A DNA stretch of 64,000 bases. Source: Azospirillum sp. OGB3. GTDB taxonomy: Bacteria; Pseudomonadota; Alphaproteobacteria; Azospirillales; Azospirillaceae. The stretch is taken from positions 124,001 through 188,000 of the forward strand of contig NZ_JACHYN010000012.1 of the NCBI RefSeq assembly GCF_014192915.1. Reading direction: 5' to 3'. A program made the translations under genes and the position numbers. Each line of letters opens with the position of its first letter. Positions within the stretch are counted from its first letter, which is position 1. Positions 38,062 through 47,565 of this stretch are shown one piece after another. The notes under the pieces are model-generated. The model made no database searches. It was not told where the DNA came from and saw nothing but the letters and a program-made list of their open reading frames with translations.

Positions 38062-40722
38062 ATGCCCGTCACCACGCTTGCAGACCTCAACGACCTCGTC
38101 CTTCGCGTCCGGGAGGCGCAGAAAGTCTACGCCGGCTTCCCGCAGGAAACCGTGGACCGCATCTTCCGCAGCGCCGCCCTGGCCGCCGCCAACGCGCGCA
38201 TCCCGCTGGCGAAGCTGGCGGTCGCCGAGACGCGCATGGGCGTGATGGAGGACAAGGTCGTCAAGAACCACTTCGCCTCCGAGTACATCTACAACAAGTA
38301 CAAGGACGAGAAGACCTGCGGCATCCTGGAGGAGGACCCGGAATACGGCATCATGACGATCGCCGAGCCGGTGGGGCTGATCTGCGCCATTGTGCCGACG
38401 ACCAACCCGACCTCGACCGCCATCTTCAAGGCGCTGATCAGCCTGAAGACGCGCAACGGCATCGTCTTCTCGCCGCACCCCCGCGCCCGCAAGGCGACCT
38501 GCGAGGCCGCGCGGATCGTGCTTCAGGCCGCGGTGGAGGCCGGCGCGCCCCCGGACATCATCGGCTGGATCGACGAGCCCTCGGTGGAGCTGTCGAACGC
38601 GGTGATGCACCACCCCGACATCAACCTGATCCTGGCGACCGGCGGGCCGGGCATGGTCAAGGCGGCCTACTCCTCGGGCAAGCCGGCCATCGGCGTCGGC
38701 GCCGGCAACACCCCGGCGGTGATCGACGAGTTTGCCGACATCAAGCGGGCCGTCGCCTCCATCCTGATGTCCAAGACCTTCGACAACGGCGTCGTCTGCG
38801 CGTCGGAGCAGTCGGCCATCGTCGTGGACGCCGTCTATGACGCGGTGCGCGACCGCTTCGCCCATCATGGCGGCCACATCCTCTCGGCGGCGGACGCCGA
38901 CGCGGTGCGCAAGGTTCTGCTGAAGAACGGTGCGCTGAACGCCGACATCGTCGGCCAGTCGGCCGGCGCCATCGCCGCCATGGCCGGGGTGAGCGTTCCC
39001 GCCCACACCAAGGTGCTGATCGCCGAGGTCGAAGCGGTGACCGAGGACGAGCCCTTCGCCCACGAGAAGCTGTCGCCGACCCTGGCGCTCTACCGCGCCC
39101 GCGACTTCATGGACGCCTGCGACAAGGCGGCGGCGCTGGTCGCGCTGGGCGGCATCGGCCATACCTCCGCCCTCTACACCGACCAGGACCAGCAGCCGGA
39201 GCGCATCCGCCATTTCGGGCAGGCGATGAAGACGGCGCGCATCCTGATCAACACGCCGTCGTCGCAGGGCGGCATCGGCGACCTCTACAATTTCCGGCTG
39301 GCGCCGTCGCTGACGCTCGGCTGCGGTTCCTGGGGCGGCAACTCGATCTCCGAGAATGTCGGGCCGCAGCACCTCATCAACCGCAAGACCGTGGCGAAGC
39401 GGGCCGAGAACATGCTGTGGCACAAGCTGCCGAAATCCATCTACTTCCGCCGCGGCTGCCTGCCCTTCGCCCTGGAGGAGCTGCGCGGCAAGAAGCGCTG
39501 CCTGATCGTCACCGACCGCTTCTTGTTCGAAAACGGCCACGTCGACGAGACGGTGCGCATCCTCAAGGGGCTGGGCCTCGCGGTGGAGACCTTCTTCGAG
39601 GTCGCCGCCGACCCCACCCTGGCGGTGGTGCGGCGCGGGCTGGCGCTCGCCAACGCCTTCCAGCCGGACGTCATCCTGGCGCTGGGCGGCGGTTCGCCGA
39701 TGGACGCGGCGAAGATCATGTGGGTGATGTACGAGGCGCCGGACGTCGCCTTCGAGGATCTGGCCCTGCGCTTCATGGACATCCGCAAGCGCATCTACAC
39801 CTTCCCGAAGCTGGGCGTGAAGGCACAGTTCGTCGCCGTCCCGACCACGTCGGGCACCGGGTCGGAGGTCACGCCCTTCGCCGTGGTGACCGACGAGCGC
39901 ACCGGCATCAAGTACCCGATCGCGGATTACGAACTGACGCCGAACATGGCGATCATCGACGCCAATCTGGTGATGGACATGCCCAAGGGCCTGACCGCCG
40001 CCGGGGGCATCGACGCGGTGACCCACGCGCTGGAGGCCTATGTCTCGGTCCTGGCGAACGAGTACACCGACGGGCAGGCGCTCCAGGCGTTGAAGCTGCT
40101 GAAGGAGCATCTGCCCTCCGCCTACGCCAACGGCGCCAAGGACCCCAAGGCACGGGAGCAGGTGCACAGCGCCGCCACGCTGGCCGGCATCGCCTTCGCC
40201 AACGCCTTCCTCGGCGTCTGCCATTCGATGGCGCACAAGCTGGGGGCGGAGTTCCACCTGCCGCACGGCGTCGCCAACGCGCTGCTGATCGCCAACGTCA
40301 TCCGCTACAACGCCGCCGACATCCCGACCAAGCAGACCGCCTTCAGCCAGTACGACCGGCCCAAGGGCGTCGCCCGCTACGCCGAGATCGCCCGGCACCT
40401 CGGCCTCGGCGGCAGCCGCGACCACGAGCGGGTGGAAACGCTGGTGGCCTGGGTGGAGGAGCTGAAGCGCACGCTGGACATCCCGGCCTCGATCCAGGCC
40501 GCCGGGGTGCCGGAGGCGGAGTTCCTGGCCCGGCTCGACGCCATCGCCGAGGCCGCCTTCGACGACCAGTGCACCGGCGCCAACCCGCGCTTCCCGCTGG
40601 TCGCGGAGATCCGGCAGCTCCTGCTCGACAGCTACTACGGCCGCGCCTACGCCGAAGGGGCGGAGCGTGAGCCGGACGTCAAGGCCGAGCGCAAGCCGGT
40701 GGCGCTGGTCCGTTCGCGGTGA
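38062..40722 (+). CDS. adhE: Bifunctional acetaldehyde-CoA/alcohol dehydrogenase
   Basis: An 886-aa two-domain enzyme. The N-terminal CoA-acylating aldehyde dehydrogenase (about residues 1-450) has the catalytic Cys in FDNGVVCASEQS. The linker leads to an iron-dependent alcohol dehydrogenase with GGGSPMDAAKIMW, TSGTGSEVTPFAV, and metal ligands in DAVTHALEAY and CHSMAHKLGAEFHLPHG. It interconverts acetyl-CoA, acetaldehyde and ethanol with NADH and usually polymerises into spirosomes. The length equals the family norm (about 870-890). A good terminator follows, then a regulator gene in the same direction that could control it. Confidence 0.96.
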   Translation: MPVTTLADLNDLVLRVREAQKVYAGFPQETVDRIFRSAALAAANARIPLAKLAVAETRMGVMEDKVVKNHFASEYIYNKYKDEKTCGILEEDPEYGIMTIAEPVGLICAIVPTTNPTSTAIFKALISLKTRNGIVFSPHPRARKATCEAARIVLQAAVEAGAPPDIIGWIDEPSVELSNAVMHHPDINLILATGGPGMVKAAYSSGKPAIGVGAGNTPAVIDEFADIKRAVASILMSKTFDNGVVCASEQSAIVVDAVYDAVRDRFAHHGGHILSAADADAVRKVLLKNGALNADIVGQSAGAIAAMAGVSVPAHTKVLIAEVEAVTEDEPFAHEKLSPTLALYRARDFMDACDKAAALVALGGIGHTSALYTDQDQQPERIRHFGQAMKTARILINTPSSQGGIGDLYNFRLAPSLTLGCGSWGGNSISENVGPQHLINRKTVAKRAENMLWHKLPKSIYFRRGCLPFALEELRGKKRCLIVTDRFLFENGHVDETVRILKGLGLAVETFFEVAADPTLAVVRRGLALANAFQPDVILALGGGSPMDAAKIMWVMYEAPDVAFEDLALRFMDIRKRIYTFPKLGVKAQFVAVPTTSGTGSEVTPFAVVTDERTGIKYPIADYELTPNMAIIDANLVMDMPKGLTAAGGIDAVTHALEAYVSVLANEYTDGQALQALKLLKEHLPSAYANGAKDPKAREQVHSAATLAGIAFANAFLGVCHSMAHKLGAEFHLPHGVANALLIANVIRYNAADIPTKQTAFSQYDRPKGVARYAEIARHLGLGGSRDHERVETLVAWVEELKRTLDIPASIQAAGVPEAEFLARLDAIAEAAFDDQCTGANPRFPLVAEIRQLLLDSYYGRAYAEGAEREPDVKAERKPVALVRSR

Positions 40723-40748
40723 TGCCTTTACGTTGATTTAGGCCTGAC

Positions 40749-40794
40749 GGGCCGCCCGGCGCCGGGAAACCGAAGGCGGGTGGCCCTTTCTTTT
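40749..40794 (+). terminator. Rho-independent terminator of adhE
   Basis: GGGCCGCCC (40749-40757) pairs with GGGTGGCCC (40778-40786, one G-T pair), followed by TTTCTTTT. The remaining sequence to 41014 holds no credible gene; a frame open from 40793 is in register with the next CDS but lacks a start signal. Confidence 0.75.
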
Positions 40795-41014
40795 GTCCGG
40801 AAAAAAAGCCGGTCCGCCGAAGACTTCACGCCCTGACGCCATGAAGCGTCGATTGGCTGTGAGCCTATTGTCTGAAACGGCGGCAGGAGATTCCGGTCAT
40901 GATTCGCTCCTATCAATCCGATTACCGTCATCGCGGCTCCGCGATGCATGCATTCGTCTTCAAGGTCCGGCGCGCGCGGAAGGCGCGGCACGGTTTTTCC
41001 ACGGAGGCGACGCG

Positions 41015-42652
41015 ATGACTGTGTCGGTCGGTGGCGCGCTGGACGAGATCCTGCACCCGGCCTCGGCCGATTTCCGCAGCCTGCCGGACCTGATCGGCGG
41101 GCTGATGGACCGGCTGGCCGATCGCACGCCGCTGCGCGGCGGGGCGCTGTGGCTCCAGGACATGGGCACGCTGGTGCTCGCCCAGGACCGGGCGGGCGGG
41201 CGTGTCTGCTGGACCGCGGACGGCGATCCCAACGAGGCCGCGGCCGATCCGGAGGCGGTGGTGGTGCCCATCACCTACGCCGACGCGCCGGTCGGCGAGA
41301 TGCGGCTGGTCCTCGACCGCGCGCCGGACGGCGCCGCGCCCGAGGCGCCCATCCTGCACGACGTCGCCCGCCAGTGCGGCTACCTGGCCAAGCGCTACGA
41401 GGTGCGGCGCTGGGCGGAGCGGCGGTTTGGGCGGCCCCTGATGATGGTCGGCATGAGCCCGGCGCTGCGCGAACTGGACGCCTTCCTGGAACAGGCCGCC
41501 CACAGCGCGCTGCCCGTCCTGCTGACCGGAGAGTTCGGAACGGAGAAGGCGCCGCTCGCCGCGGCGATCCACGGCTGCGGGCCGCGGCGCGACGGCCCCT
41601 TCGTCCAGGTGAACGGGGCGGACCCGGCGGGGACGCCCGCCGACTGGTTCGCGCGGGCCGCCGGCGGCACCCTGTTCCTCAGCGGCGTGGACGAGATGAC
41701 GCCGGCCCTTCAGGGGCAGATCGTCCAGCACATGCCCTCCCAACTCGGCCAATGGCTCGACGCGCCGGGCGGCTGGACGCTGTCCGCCGCCGGCGCGGGC
41801 AGCGGGATGTCGGGTGGGATGGAGGGGCCGCGGGTCATCGCCTCGACCACCGCCGACCTGCGGCGGCTGGCGGAGGACGGACGCTTCTCCCGCCCGCTGC
41901 TGGCCGAGCTGGACTTCCTGTGCGCCACCGTGCCGCCGCTGCGCGACCGCCCGGCCGACATCGAGCCGCTGGTCCTCGCCGCCCTGGAGCGCCATGGCGG
42001 ACGCGCCGACGAGACGCGGACCGACGAGTTGATCGCCCTGTGCAAGGCACACTCCTGGCCGGAGAACCTGTTCGAGCTGGAGCGGGTGATCGCCCGGCTG
42101 GCCGTGATGACCGGCGGCCGGCCGATCCGTCACGGCGACGTGCGCCGCCACGCCCCCTGGATGGTCGGCGGCGCCATGCCGGCGGACCCGGGGGCCGCGG
42201 CTCATCCGGCGGGGCATGCGGAGGCCGCGCCGGTCGTCCCGCCGGCCTCCTCGCCCGCCGACCATTGGGTGCGCTGCGCGCTGACCCGCGACCAGGGCGC
42301 CCTGACCCGGCTGCACGGCGGCCTGCGCAAGGCGCTGATGTTCCTGGGCGAGCGCTTTGCCGACCCGATCACGCTGGACGAGCTGTCGCGGCAGGCCCAT
42401 GTCAGCCCCTCCCACCTCAGCTACCTGTTCCGGACGGAGCTTCAGACCTCCTTCAAGGGTCTGCTCGGCCGCATCCGCATCCACAAGGCGCGCGAACTTC
42501 TGGCCGCCGACCGCCGGCTGCCCATCACCGAGGTGGCGATGAGCGTCGGCTACGGCGACCTCAGCCATTTCGAAAAGAGCTTCCGCCGCCTCGTCGGGGA
42601 AAGCCCGCGCGAGTATCGTCGCAATCTGGCCGAACCCGCCGCGCGCGGGTGA
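41015..42652 (+). CDS. Chimeric regulator: GAF-like, degenerate NtrC-type AAA+ and AraC helix-turn-helix
   Basis: A 545-aa regulator with an unusual build. Residues 1-130 form a GAF-like sensory part. Residues about 144-370 follow the sigma54-activator AAA+ layout, but catalysis looks lost: Walker A reads GEFGTEK (172-178), the GAFTGA loop is absent, Walker B reads GGTLFLSGVDEM with the DE pair replaced, and the sensor/Arg region reads LLAELDFLCATVPPLRDRP. The C-terminus is an AraC-type double helix-turn-helix (FADPITLDELSRQAHVSPSHL to YGDLSHFEKSFRRLVG). It therefore probably acts at sigma70 promoters. ATG 41015 follows GGAGG. Position after adhE suggests alcohol-related control. Confidence 0.88.
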   Translation: MTVSVGGALDEILHPASADFRSLPDLIGGLMDRLADRTPLRGGALWLQDMGTLVLAQDRAGGRVCWTADGDPNEAAADPEAVVVPITYADAPVGEMRLVLDRAPDGAAPEAPILHDVARQCGYLAKRYEVRRWAERRFGRPLMMVGMSPALRELDAFLEQAAHSALPVLLTGEFGTEKAPLAAAIHGCGPRRDGPFVQVNGADPAGTPADWFARAAGGTLFLSGVDEMTPALQGQIVQHMPSQLGQWLDAPGGWTLSAAGAGSGMSGGMEGPRVIASTTADLRRLAEDGRFSRPLLAELDFLCATVPPLRDRPADIEPLVLAALERHGGRADETRTDELIALCKAHSWPENLFELERVIARLAVMTGGRPIRHGDVRRHAPWMVGGAMPADPGAAAHPAGHAEAAPVVPPASSPADHWVRCALTRDQGALTRLHGGLRKALMFLGERFADPITLDELSRQAHVSPSHLSYLFRTELQTSFKGLLGRIRIHKARELLAADRRLPITEVAMSVGYGDLSHFEKSFRRLVGESPREYRRNLAEPAARG

Positions 42653-42665
42653 GCCGAAGGCAGGC

Positions 42666-42705
42666 GAAACGGACCCGTCTGGCGTGCTCCCGGCGGGTCC
42701 GTTTC
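42666..42705. terminator. Hairpin between the chimeric regulator and the reb locus
   Basis: A perfect 12-bp stem (GAAACGGACCCG at 42666-42677 with 42694-42705) has a 16-nt loop and only a short T stretch. It is placed to end both the plus-strand regulator and the convergent minus-strand reb transcript. Confidence 0.6.
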
Positions 42706-42737
42706 CTTGGTCTCACGGCTTGCTTCTGGGTTTTCTA

Positions 42738-43769
42738 TCAGAATGACCGCATGACGATGTCGGTTCCTCTGTCAAACAGAGTGTACATCGGTTGGCCGTC
42801 CATCATGAGGCTGCTCTTCAGCATCATTTTTTTGTAAAGCGCAATGTTCTTTTTTCCGTCGCCCTCATAGAAATAGACGAGAAATTTTGCCTTTCGGCAG
42901 AATGTTGTGGAGGCGATATCATCAATGACTATTTTTGATTTTATGAATGGCTGGAAAATGAAAACAATTTGGAACATCGATTGGCAGGCGGTGTCGGTGA
43001 ATTGCGAAGGGTAATCGTTGTTCAGATTGATTGCCGGGGGATTTGTGCGATTCCACCCAAGCTTGTTCACCTCAACCATTGGAGATATTTCGCCCAATCC
43101 TATTTTATTTTTCTTCCATGATGACGTGATGATTTCTGAAAAATGATTGTAGATTTCATCTGGAGAAAGTGCGCCCATTTCGGCGATGGTGTCAAAAAGC
43201 ATGTTGTCCGTGTAGTTTACTTCGACAACGGCCTTTAATTTTTTGCTTGAGAATTCAATGCCGTCGTGATCGACGGTGCGTTTGCAGAGCTGAAAAATTG
43301 CGGAGTTGAGCTGGCTTTTTGTGTTTTCGTCAATCGTTCCGGCCGTGCCTGCGGTCGATTTGAATTCAATGACCTTTGCCTTGCCGGTGCTGCTCTCGTA
43401 CTCGATGCGCATATCCGGGTCCAGAACCTTATCAAGGTCGATGGCGATGGTCTTGCCTTCCGACAGGTTCTTTGCCGCTTGGAACCACTCCAATTGGGTG
43501 CCGCGCACGTTCGACGCCACGCCCCGGGCCTTCTTCTCGAAGGAATTCCGGAATGCCGCCAACCGGTCGATCTGGGCGATCTGCCCGCTTTCGGCCGCTA
43601 TGAAATCGGCGATGAAGTCATAGGACTCGGCCATGCCCGCAGCGGCTTTCATGACATCGTAGAGCTGTTCGGCCACCTCCGGGTCCTTCCCCCTGACGGA
43701 TTCGATGGTGCGGACGAACTGCTCGAGGAAACTGTAAACGTCGTCTTGAAACTGGGAATGCGACTTCAT
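42738..43769 (-). CDS. Uncharacterised protein with a possible PD-(D/E)XK nuclease motif (end of the reb block)
   Basis: I do not recognise this 343-aa protein by name. The N-terminal 100 residues are helical. Residues 117-137 place Asp119 in LDPDMRIEY, then VIEFKS with Glu135 and Lys137, the D...ExK spacing of PD-(D/E)XK nucleases; the remainder is mixed alpha/beta. There is no signal or membrane segment. Base composition changes within the gene: its 3' half (about 42,738-43,400) is clearly AT-richer than the surroundings. GGAGG lies 5 nt before ATG 43769, and it follows the 1201-aa gene by 69 nt on the same strand, so it is the last gene of the putative reb transcript. Confidence 0.75.
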   Translation of the reverse strand: MKSHSQFQDDVYSFLEQFVRTIESVRGKDPEVAEQLYDVMKAAAGMAESYDFIADFIAAESGQIAQIDRLAAFRNSFEKKARGVASNVRGTQLEWFQAAKNLSEGKTIAIDLDKVLDPDMRIEYESSTGKAKVIEFKSTAGTAGTIDENTKSQLNSAIFQLCKRTVDHDGIEFSSKKLKAVVEVNYTDNMLFDTIAEMGALSPDEIYNHFSEIITSSWKKNKIGLGEISPMVEVNKLGWNRTNPPAINLNNDYPSQFTDTACQSMFQIVFIFQPFIKSKIVIDDIASTTFCRKAKFLVYFYEGDGKKNIALYKKMMLKSSLMMDGQPMYTLFDRGTDIVMRSF

Positions 43770-43838
43770 GGAGAACCTCCATTTCGGGCTGGCCCGGCCC
43801 GTTGCCCATGGGGTCGCCGGCCGGGAACGCGGGGGCCT

Positions 43839-46800
43839 CTATTGCCAGTATGAGTCGACCCACAGCAGGTCCGCGGGGTCCTCGCCATACCGCAGGTCGG
43901 CCACGCATTCGGCGGCTTCCCGGTCGGCGTTCGGTGCCGCCCGGCGGAGCATCTCCTCCAGCGTGCCGTCGATGCTCTTGAACGCGGCGTCGAGGCTGAG
44001 CTGACCGGTCCGGGCATCGAACAGGGCAACGTTGGACGGACAGCGCGACAGGCCGGGATCGAGGGCCAGGAGGTCGGTCCAGCGGCCGCTGACCCGGCCC
44101 CACAGGCTGTCCGGCCCTCCGAACAGGGGCAGGGCGTCCAGCGCCGCGGGGTCCATGCCGATCGTCCAGGCGGGATCGGTGAGGACCGCCGTCACGCGAC
44201 GGCGCAGCCGGTCGCGGAGCCGTTCCAGCGAGTCCGCGGTCGTGCCCGCGGCCTCCGTTGGGAATTCCTCCAGCACGGCCTTGTCGGCATCGGCGAAATC
44301 AGTGCAGGGAAGAGGGGCGCTGCGCAGCGCCCGCACCACGCCTTCGACGCGGTCGAGTGGCGCGTCGGGGTCGCTCAGCGCGTCGCCGACCGGCTTCAGG
44401 CAGCGCAGCAGGGACACCGCGCCCTGTCCGCCTGGATGCTCGGCCAGATGTGTGTGGATCATCGCGTCGGACGCGGTGAGGAAGTCGGCCAGATGGATCC
44501 TCCCCGTCACGCCGGCGCTCAGCCGCCCGATCCGCTCGTCGATCAGGCGATCGAGCATTGTCGCGTCGCCTGTGGAAAGCGCCGGACGGACAGCCTCCCA
44601 CAGGGCGCGGTCCATGATGGGAACGCCGGTCCCGTACAGCGTCCCGACGATCCGGCCGTCCAGCGCGCACAGCGGCAGGAAGGCCGGGATCATCGCCGCC
44701 GACATGGGGTAATCCAGCAGGACCGTGCGGACCGACAGCCCCGACCGCTTCAGGGGTTCCACGACGCTGTGGACCATCGCGTCGGTCGTCCATGGCCCCG
44801 GCGACAGGCGGTCGATTCCGCCGCTCCCCTGGTTGACGACCAGCAGGTCCAGGGTCCGGTTCGCGGTCGTCCCGGAGGGGAGGGAAAGCTGGTTGGCGAC
44901 CGCTGCCGGATTGGCGCCCAGAACGATCCGGACGGTGCCGTCGGGGTAATAGCTCCGCGGGTAGTCGGCGGCGGTGCCCTGCGCCAGCTCCGCGCTGCTC
45001 AGCATCAGATGGCGGCACCGGCCCTGGCGCAGAGCGTCCACCGACGGGTCGGCGTCCTCCGGCGCGCCGTCGCGCAGGCCGGCGGCGGTCAAGGCGTTCA
45101 GCGTCGCGGTCAGCCGGCTGTGGACGGCGCAATTGTCCGTCTGCGCCATGTCCTCGCGGACCAACCGGATCGCTTCGGACAGGGCGGTGACGGGCAGCCC
45201 GTTGACCAGGGACGGGGGTGTTGCCCCTTGCGCGGCGGGCGCCACCGACAGCGTGGCCGCGACCGGGCGGTAGCGGAAGGGGGCCAATTCGGTCTCGGCG
45301 TTCCAGACGATGGCCAGCCGCTCGCCGCCGCGCTTCAGCCCGAAGCCGCTGTGCCGGGCGGCCAGCCAATCCTCGACAAGGGGGGCGACGGCGGCAATGA
45401 TATCACCAGGCGGGCGCCCGGCCTTGCCGTCCTGGAGAAGGATATCGACAGGGGCGGCCGATTCACCGTAGCCCCCGCGCGGCCAGCAATGGTCCAGATG
45501 CAGCGCCGCCGCCCAGGGTCCGTCGATCACCGGCTGGATCGCCGGATCGGCCAGCGTCCCGGTTGGTGCGAGCAGGGCGATGAGCCGGCGCAGCAGCTCG
45601 TCCTCGTCGCAGAGGGAGGCGCGCAGGGAGGACGCGCGCTTCGCCAGATGGCTTTCCATCGTCATCGACACCCACAGGCCGAACCCCACAGCATCGGCGA
45701 TGGCCCCGGCGCCGTCGCTCCAGGCGCCACGGTCCTTGGCCGCCCTGATGGCGCCGGACACCTTGGCGGGAAGGGCGGTCAGATCCGCGTAACCCGGAAC
45801 CTTGGCGGCGAACCAGCCGTCGAAGGCGGCCGCGAGAGCCGTGTCCGTGGCGAGCCCGTAGCCCTGGCACGTCTGTTCGAGCGTCACGGTGAGCAGCCGC
45901 CGCACCGCGCCGTCGGCAAGCCCGTCGATGGCCTTCAGGGACAGGGGGGCCATGCCCTCGCGGATGCGGGCGCGGATCGCCGCGATGCCGTCCGCCGTGG
46001 CCTTGTCCTGATTGGCCAGCAGGCCGTGCAGCCGCGCGATCAGCGCCGGCGCGGCGCTCGGCGGCGGGACCGTGGACTGGCAAAGCGCGTTGACCGCATC
46101 CAGGGCCGAGGTGATGCGGTAGGCCATTCCAGGGCGTGGCAGGCCGTCCTCGACCCAGATGTCGCCGGTGAAGCGCCGCCATTGCTGCTGGATCGCCAGC
46201 GTCCCGTGGCGGGGGATGTCCACGTCGACCAGCACGGCGGCGCAGCCGTTGCGCCCTTGCTCCGCCGGGTCCCGGCCCCCGGCCCTCCCCCCTCCGTCAT
46301 CGCCTCCATCCGCCGCCAAAGTTCCCGCCGGCGCCGCGCCGGCCAGCCGGTGCAGCAGCCCGTACAGCTCCAGCTTGAGCGCGAACAGCGCCATGACCAG
46401 GATGTTGTGCAGGCGCTGGAACAGGGCGAACCAAGCCGGCGCCGGCAGGGCGGGGTTGATGAGAAGCCGGGCGGTCCAGCCGCCGGTGCCGTCGCGTCCA
46501 TCCTCCAGCACGACGAAACGGCTGTTGCCGGATGGGTCGATTTCCGCCAGCCGCCGCGCCAGCGCCCCCATCCGGTCGCGCAGCCAGCCGGCCAAGGGGG
46601 GATAGCCGCCGTTGAGAAGGCGTGTCAGCGTGCGGTCGGCGGCGGCCAGCCGGTCCGCGGGAAGCCGGGCATCGTACAGGATCGTGAAGCGGACGGCGAG
46701 CCGGAGGCGGCAGGCGGCTTCGGCGGTGAAGGAGAGCTGGACCCCCGCGGCGGCCTGGGTGGCGTCGCCAAGCGTGTCCGCGATCCGGGCGAGCCCCGCC

Positions 46801-47444
46801 ACGATGGCCTCCACCGCGTCCCAGCTTCGCGCGACCGCCATATCCTGGTCGAGGCCGAGAAGCTGACGCCGTTCCTGGGCGAAGGGAGCGGCAGCCGCCG
46901 TCTCCGGTCCGGCCAGGGCTTCGGCCAGCGGCAGCAGAATGTCGCGGACGGCGCGCAGCCGGCGCGAAATGGCATCCCCCTCCACGGGCAGGCCGTCCTT
47001 CGCCTCGCCGATGGTGCGCAGCGCCTGCTTGAGCGTCCGTCGGGCGCCGTTCAGCCGGTCGTCGGGAAGAGGATACCGCTCGCCCTCGTAGACCGAGCCG
47101 GGCGGCACGCCCAGCAGGGCCGGGGTGCCCTCGCCCGCGACGAACAGCCGGTCCATGGCGGCGGTCTCGACGGCGGCACGCTTGTCCGGCGCCCCGATTC
47201 CGACCGACGCCCCGCGCACCATCCGCAGCCAGGCGGTCTGGAACGGTTGGAGCGGATGGACCGCCGCCGCGGTCCAGCCGACCATGGAGTCGCGCTGGGA
47301 CGCCGGCACGACCGGCAGGCCCAGCGCCTGCGACGCCGCGGCGGCCACCGCGTCCATGCTCGCGTCCACCGGGGTGGTGGGCGGGGTGGCGTACGGGGTT
47401 CCGGGCGCGACAACGATCGCTCTCCGGCGCGTGCGGGACGGCAT
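43839..47444 (-). CDS. Very large uncharacterised protein (1201 aa) of the reb locus
   Basis: No family could be recognised. The protein is soluble-looking, alternating helical and mixed sections, with no signal peptide and no long membrane segment. A Gly/Asp-rich linker (ADGGDDGGGRAGGRD) near residue 390 splits it into an N-terminal helical half and a C-terminal half with conserved-looking patches such as LDHCWPRGGYGE, LLVVNQGSGGIDRLS and LLDYPMSAAMIPAFLPLC. ATG 47444 has AGGA 8 nt upstream; the frame to 47546 adds only Arg/Pro-rich sequence. It lies in the same direction between the Ala-rich protein and the 343-aa protein, so it may be a cargo, assembly factor or effector of the R-body system. 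Confidence 0.8.
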   Translation of the reverse strand: MPSRTRRRAIVVAPGTPYATPPTTPVDASMDAVAAAASQALGLPVVPASQRDSMVGWTAAAVHPLQPFQTAWLRMVRGASVGIGAPDKRAAVETAAMDRLFVAGEGTPALLGVPPGSVYEGERYPLPDDRLNGARRTLKQALRTIGEAKDGLPVEGDAISRRLRAVRDILLPLAEALAGPETAAAAPFAQERRQLLGLDQDMAVARSWDAVEAIVAGLARIADTLGDATQAAAGVQLSFTAEAACRLRLAVRFTILYDARLPADRLAAADRTLTRLLNGGYPPLAGWLRDRMGALARRLAEIDPSGNSRFVVLEDGRDGTGGWTARLLINPALPAPAWFALFQRLHNILVMALFALKLELYGLLHRLAGAAPAGTLAADGGDDGGGRAGGRDPAEQGRNGCAAVLVDVDIPRHGTLAIQQQWRRFTGDIWVEDGLPRPGMAYRITSALDAVNALCQSTVPPPSAAPALIARLHGLLANQDKATADGIAAIRARIREGMAPLSLKAIDGLADGAVRRLLTVTLEQTCQGYGLATDTALAAAFDGWFAAKVPGYADLTALPAKVSGAIRAAKDRGAWSDGAGAIADAVGFGLWVSMTMESHLAKRASSLRASLCDEDELLRRLIALLAPTGTLADPAIQPVIDGPWAAALHLDHCWPRGGYGESAAPVDILLQDGKAGRPPGDIIAAVAPLVEDWLAARHSGFGLKRGGERLAIVWNAETELAPFRYRPVAATLSVAPAAQGATPPSLVNGLPVTALSEAIRLVREDMAQTDNCAVHSRLTATLNALTAAGLRDGAPEDADPSVDALRQGRCRHLMLSSAELAQGTAADYPRSYYPDGTVRIVLGANPAAVANQLSLPSGTTANRTLDLLVVNQGSGGIDRLSPGPWTTDAMVHSVVEPLKRSGLSVRTVLLDYPMSAAMIPAFLPLCALDGRIVGTLYGTGVPIMDRALWEAVRPALSTGDATMLDRLIDERIGRLSAGVTGRIHLADFLTASDAMIHTHLAEHPGGQGAVSLLRCLKPVGDALSDPDAPLDRVEGVVRALRSAPLPCTDFADADKAVLEEFPTEAAGTTADSLERLRDRLRRRVTAVLTDPAWTIGMDPAALDALPLFGGPDSLWGRVSGRWTDLLALDPGLSRCPSNVALFDARTGQLSLDAAFKSIDGTLEEMLRRAAPNADREAAECVADLRYGEDPADLLWVDSYWQ

Positions 47445-47565
47445 GCGGGATGTCCTTCGGCTCAGTTTCGGGACCCGGTTGGGAAATGGGCGGAACGGTT
47501 CCCGCCCCGCGCGCCAGGGGACCGCGCAACGTCGCGGTCGCCCCATCGGCGTCAGGTCGGCGGCC

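Noticed and set aside
41015..42652. Ordinary sigma54-dependent activator
   Set aside because: The GAFTGA loop, the Walker A glycine and the Walker B acidic pair are missing, and the C-terminus is AraC-type rather than Fis-type.
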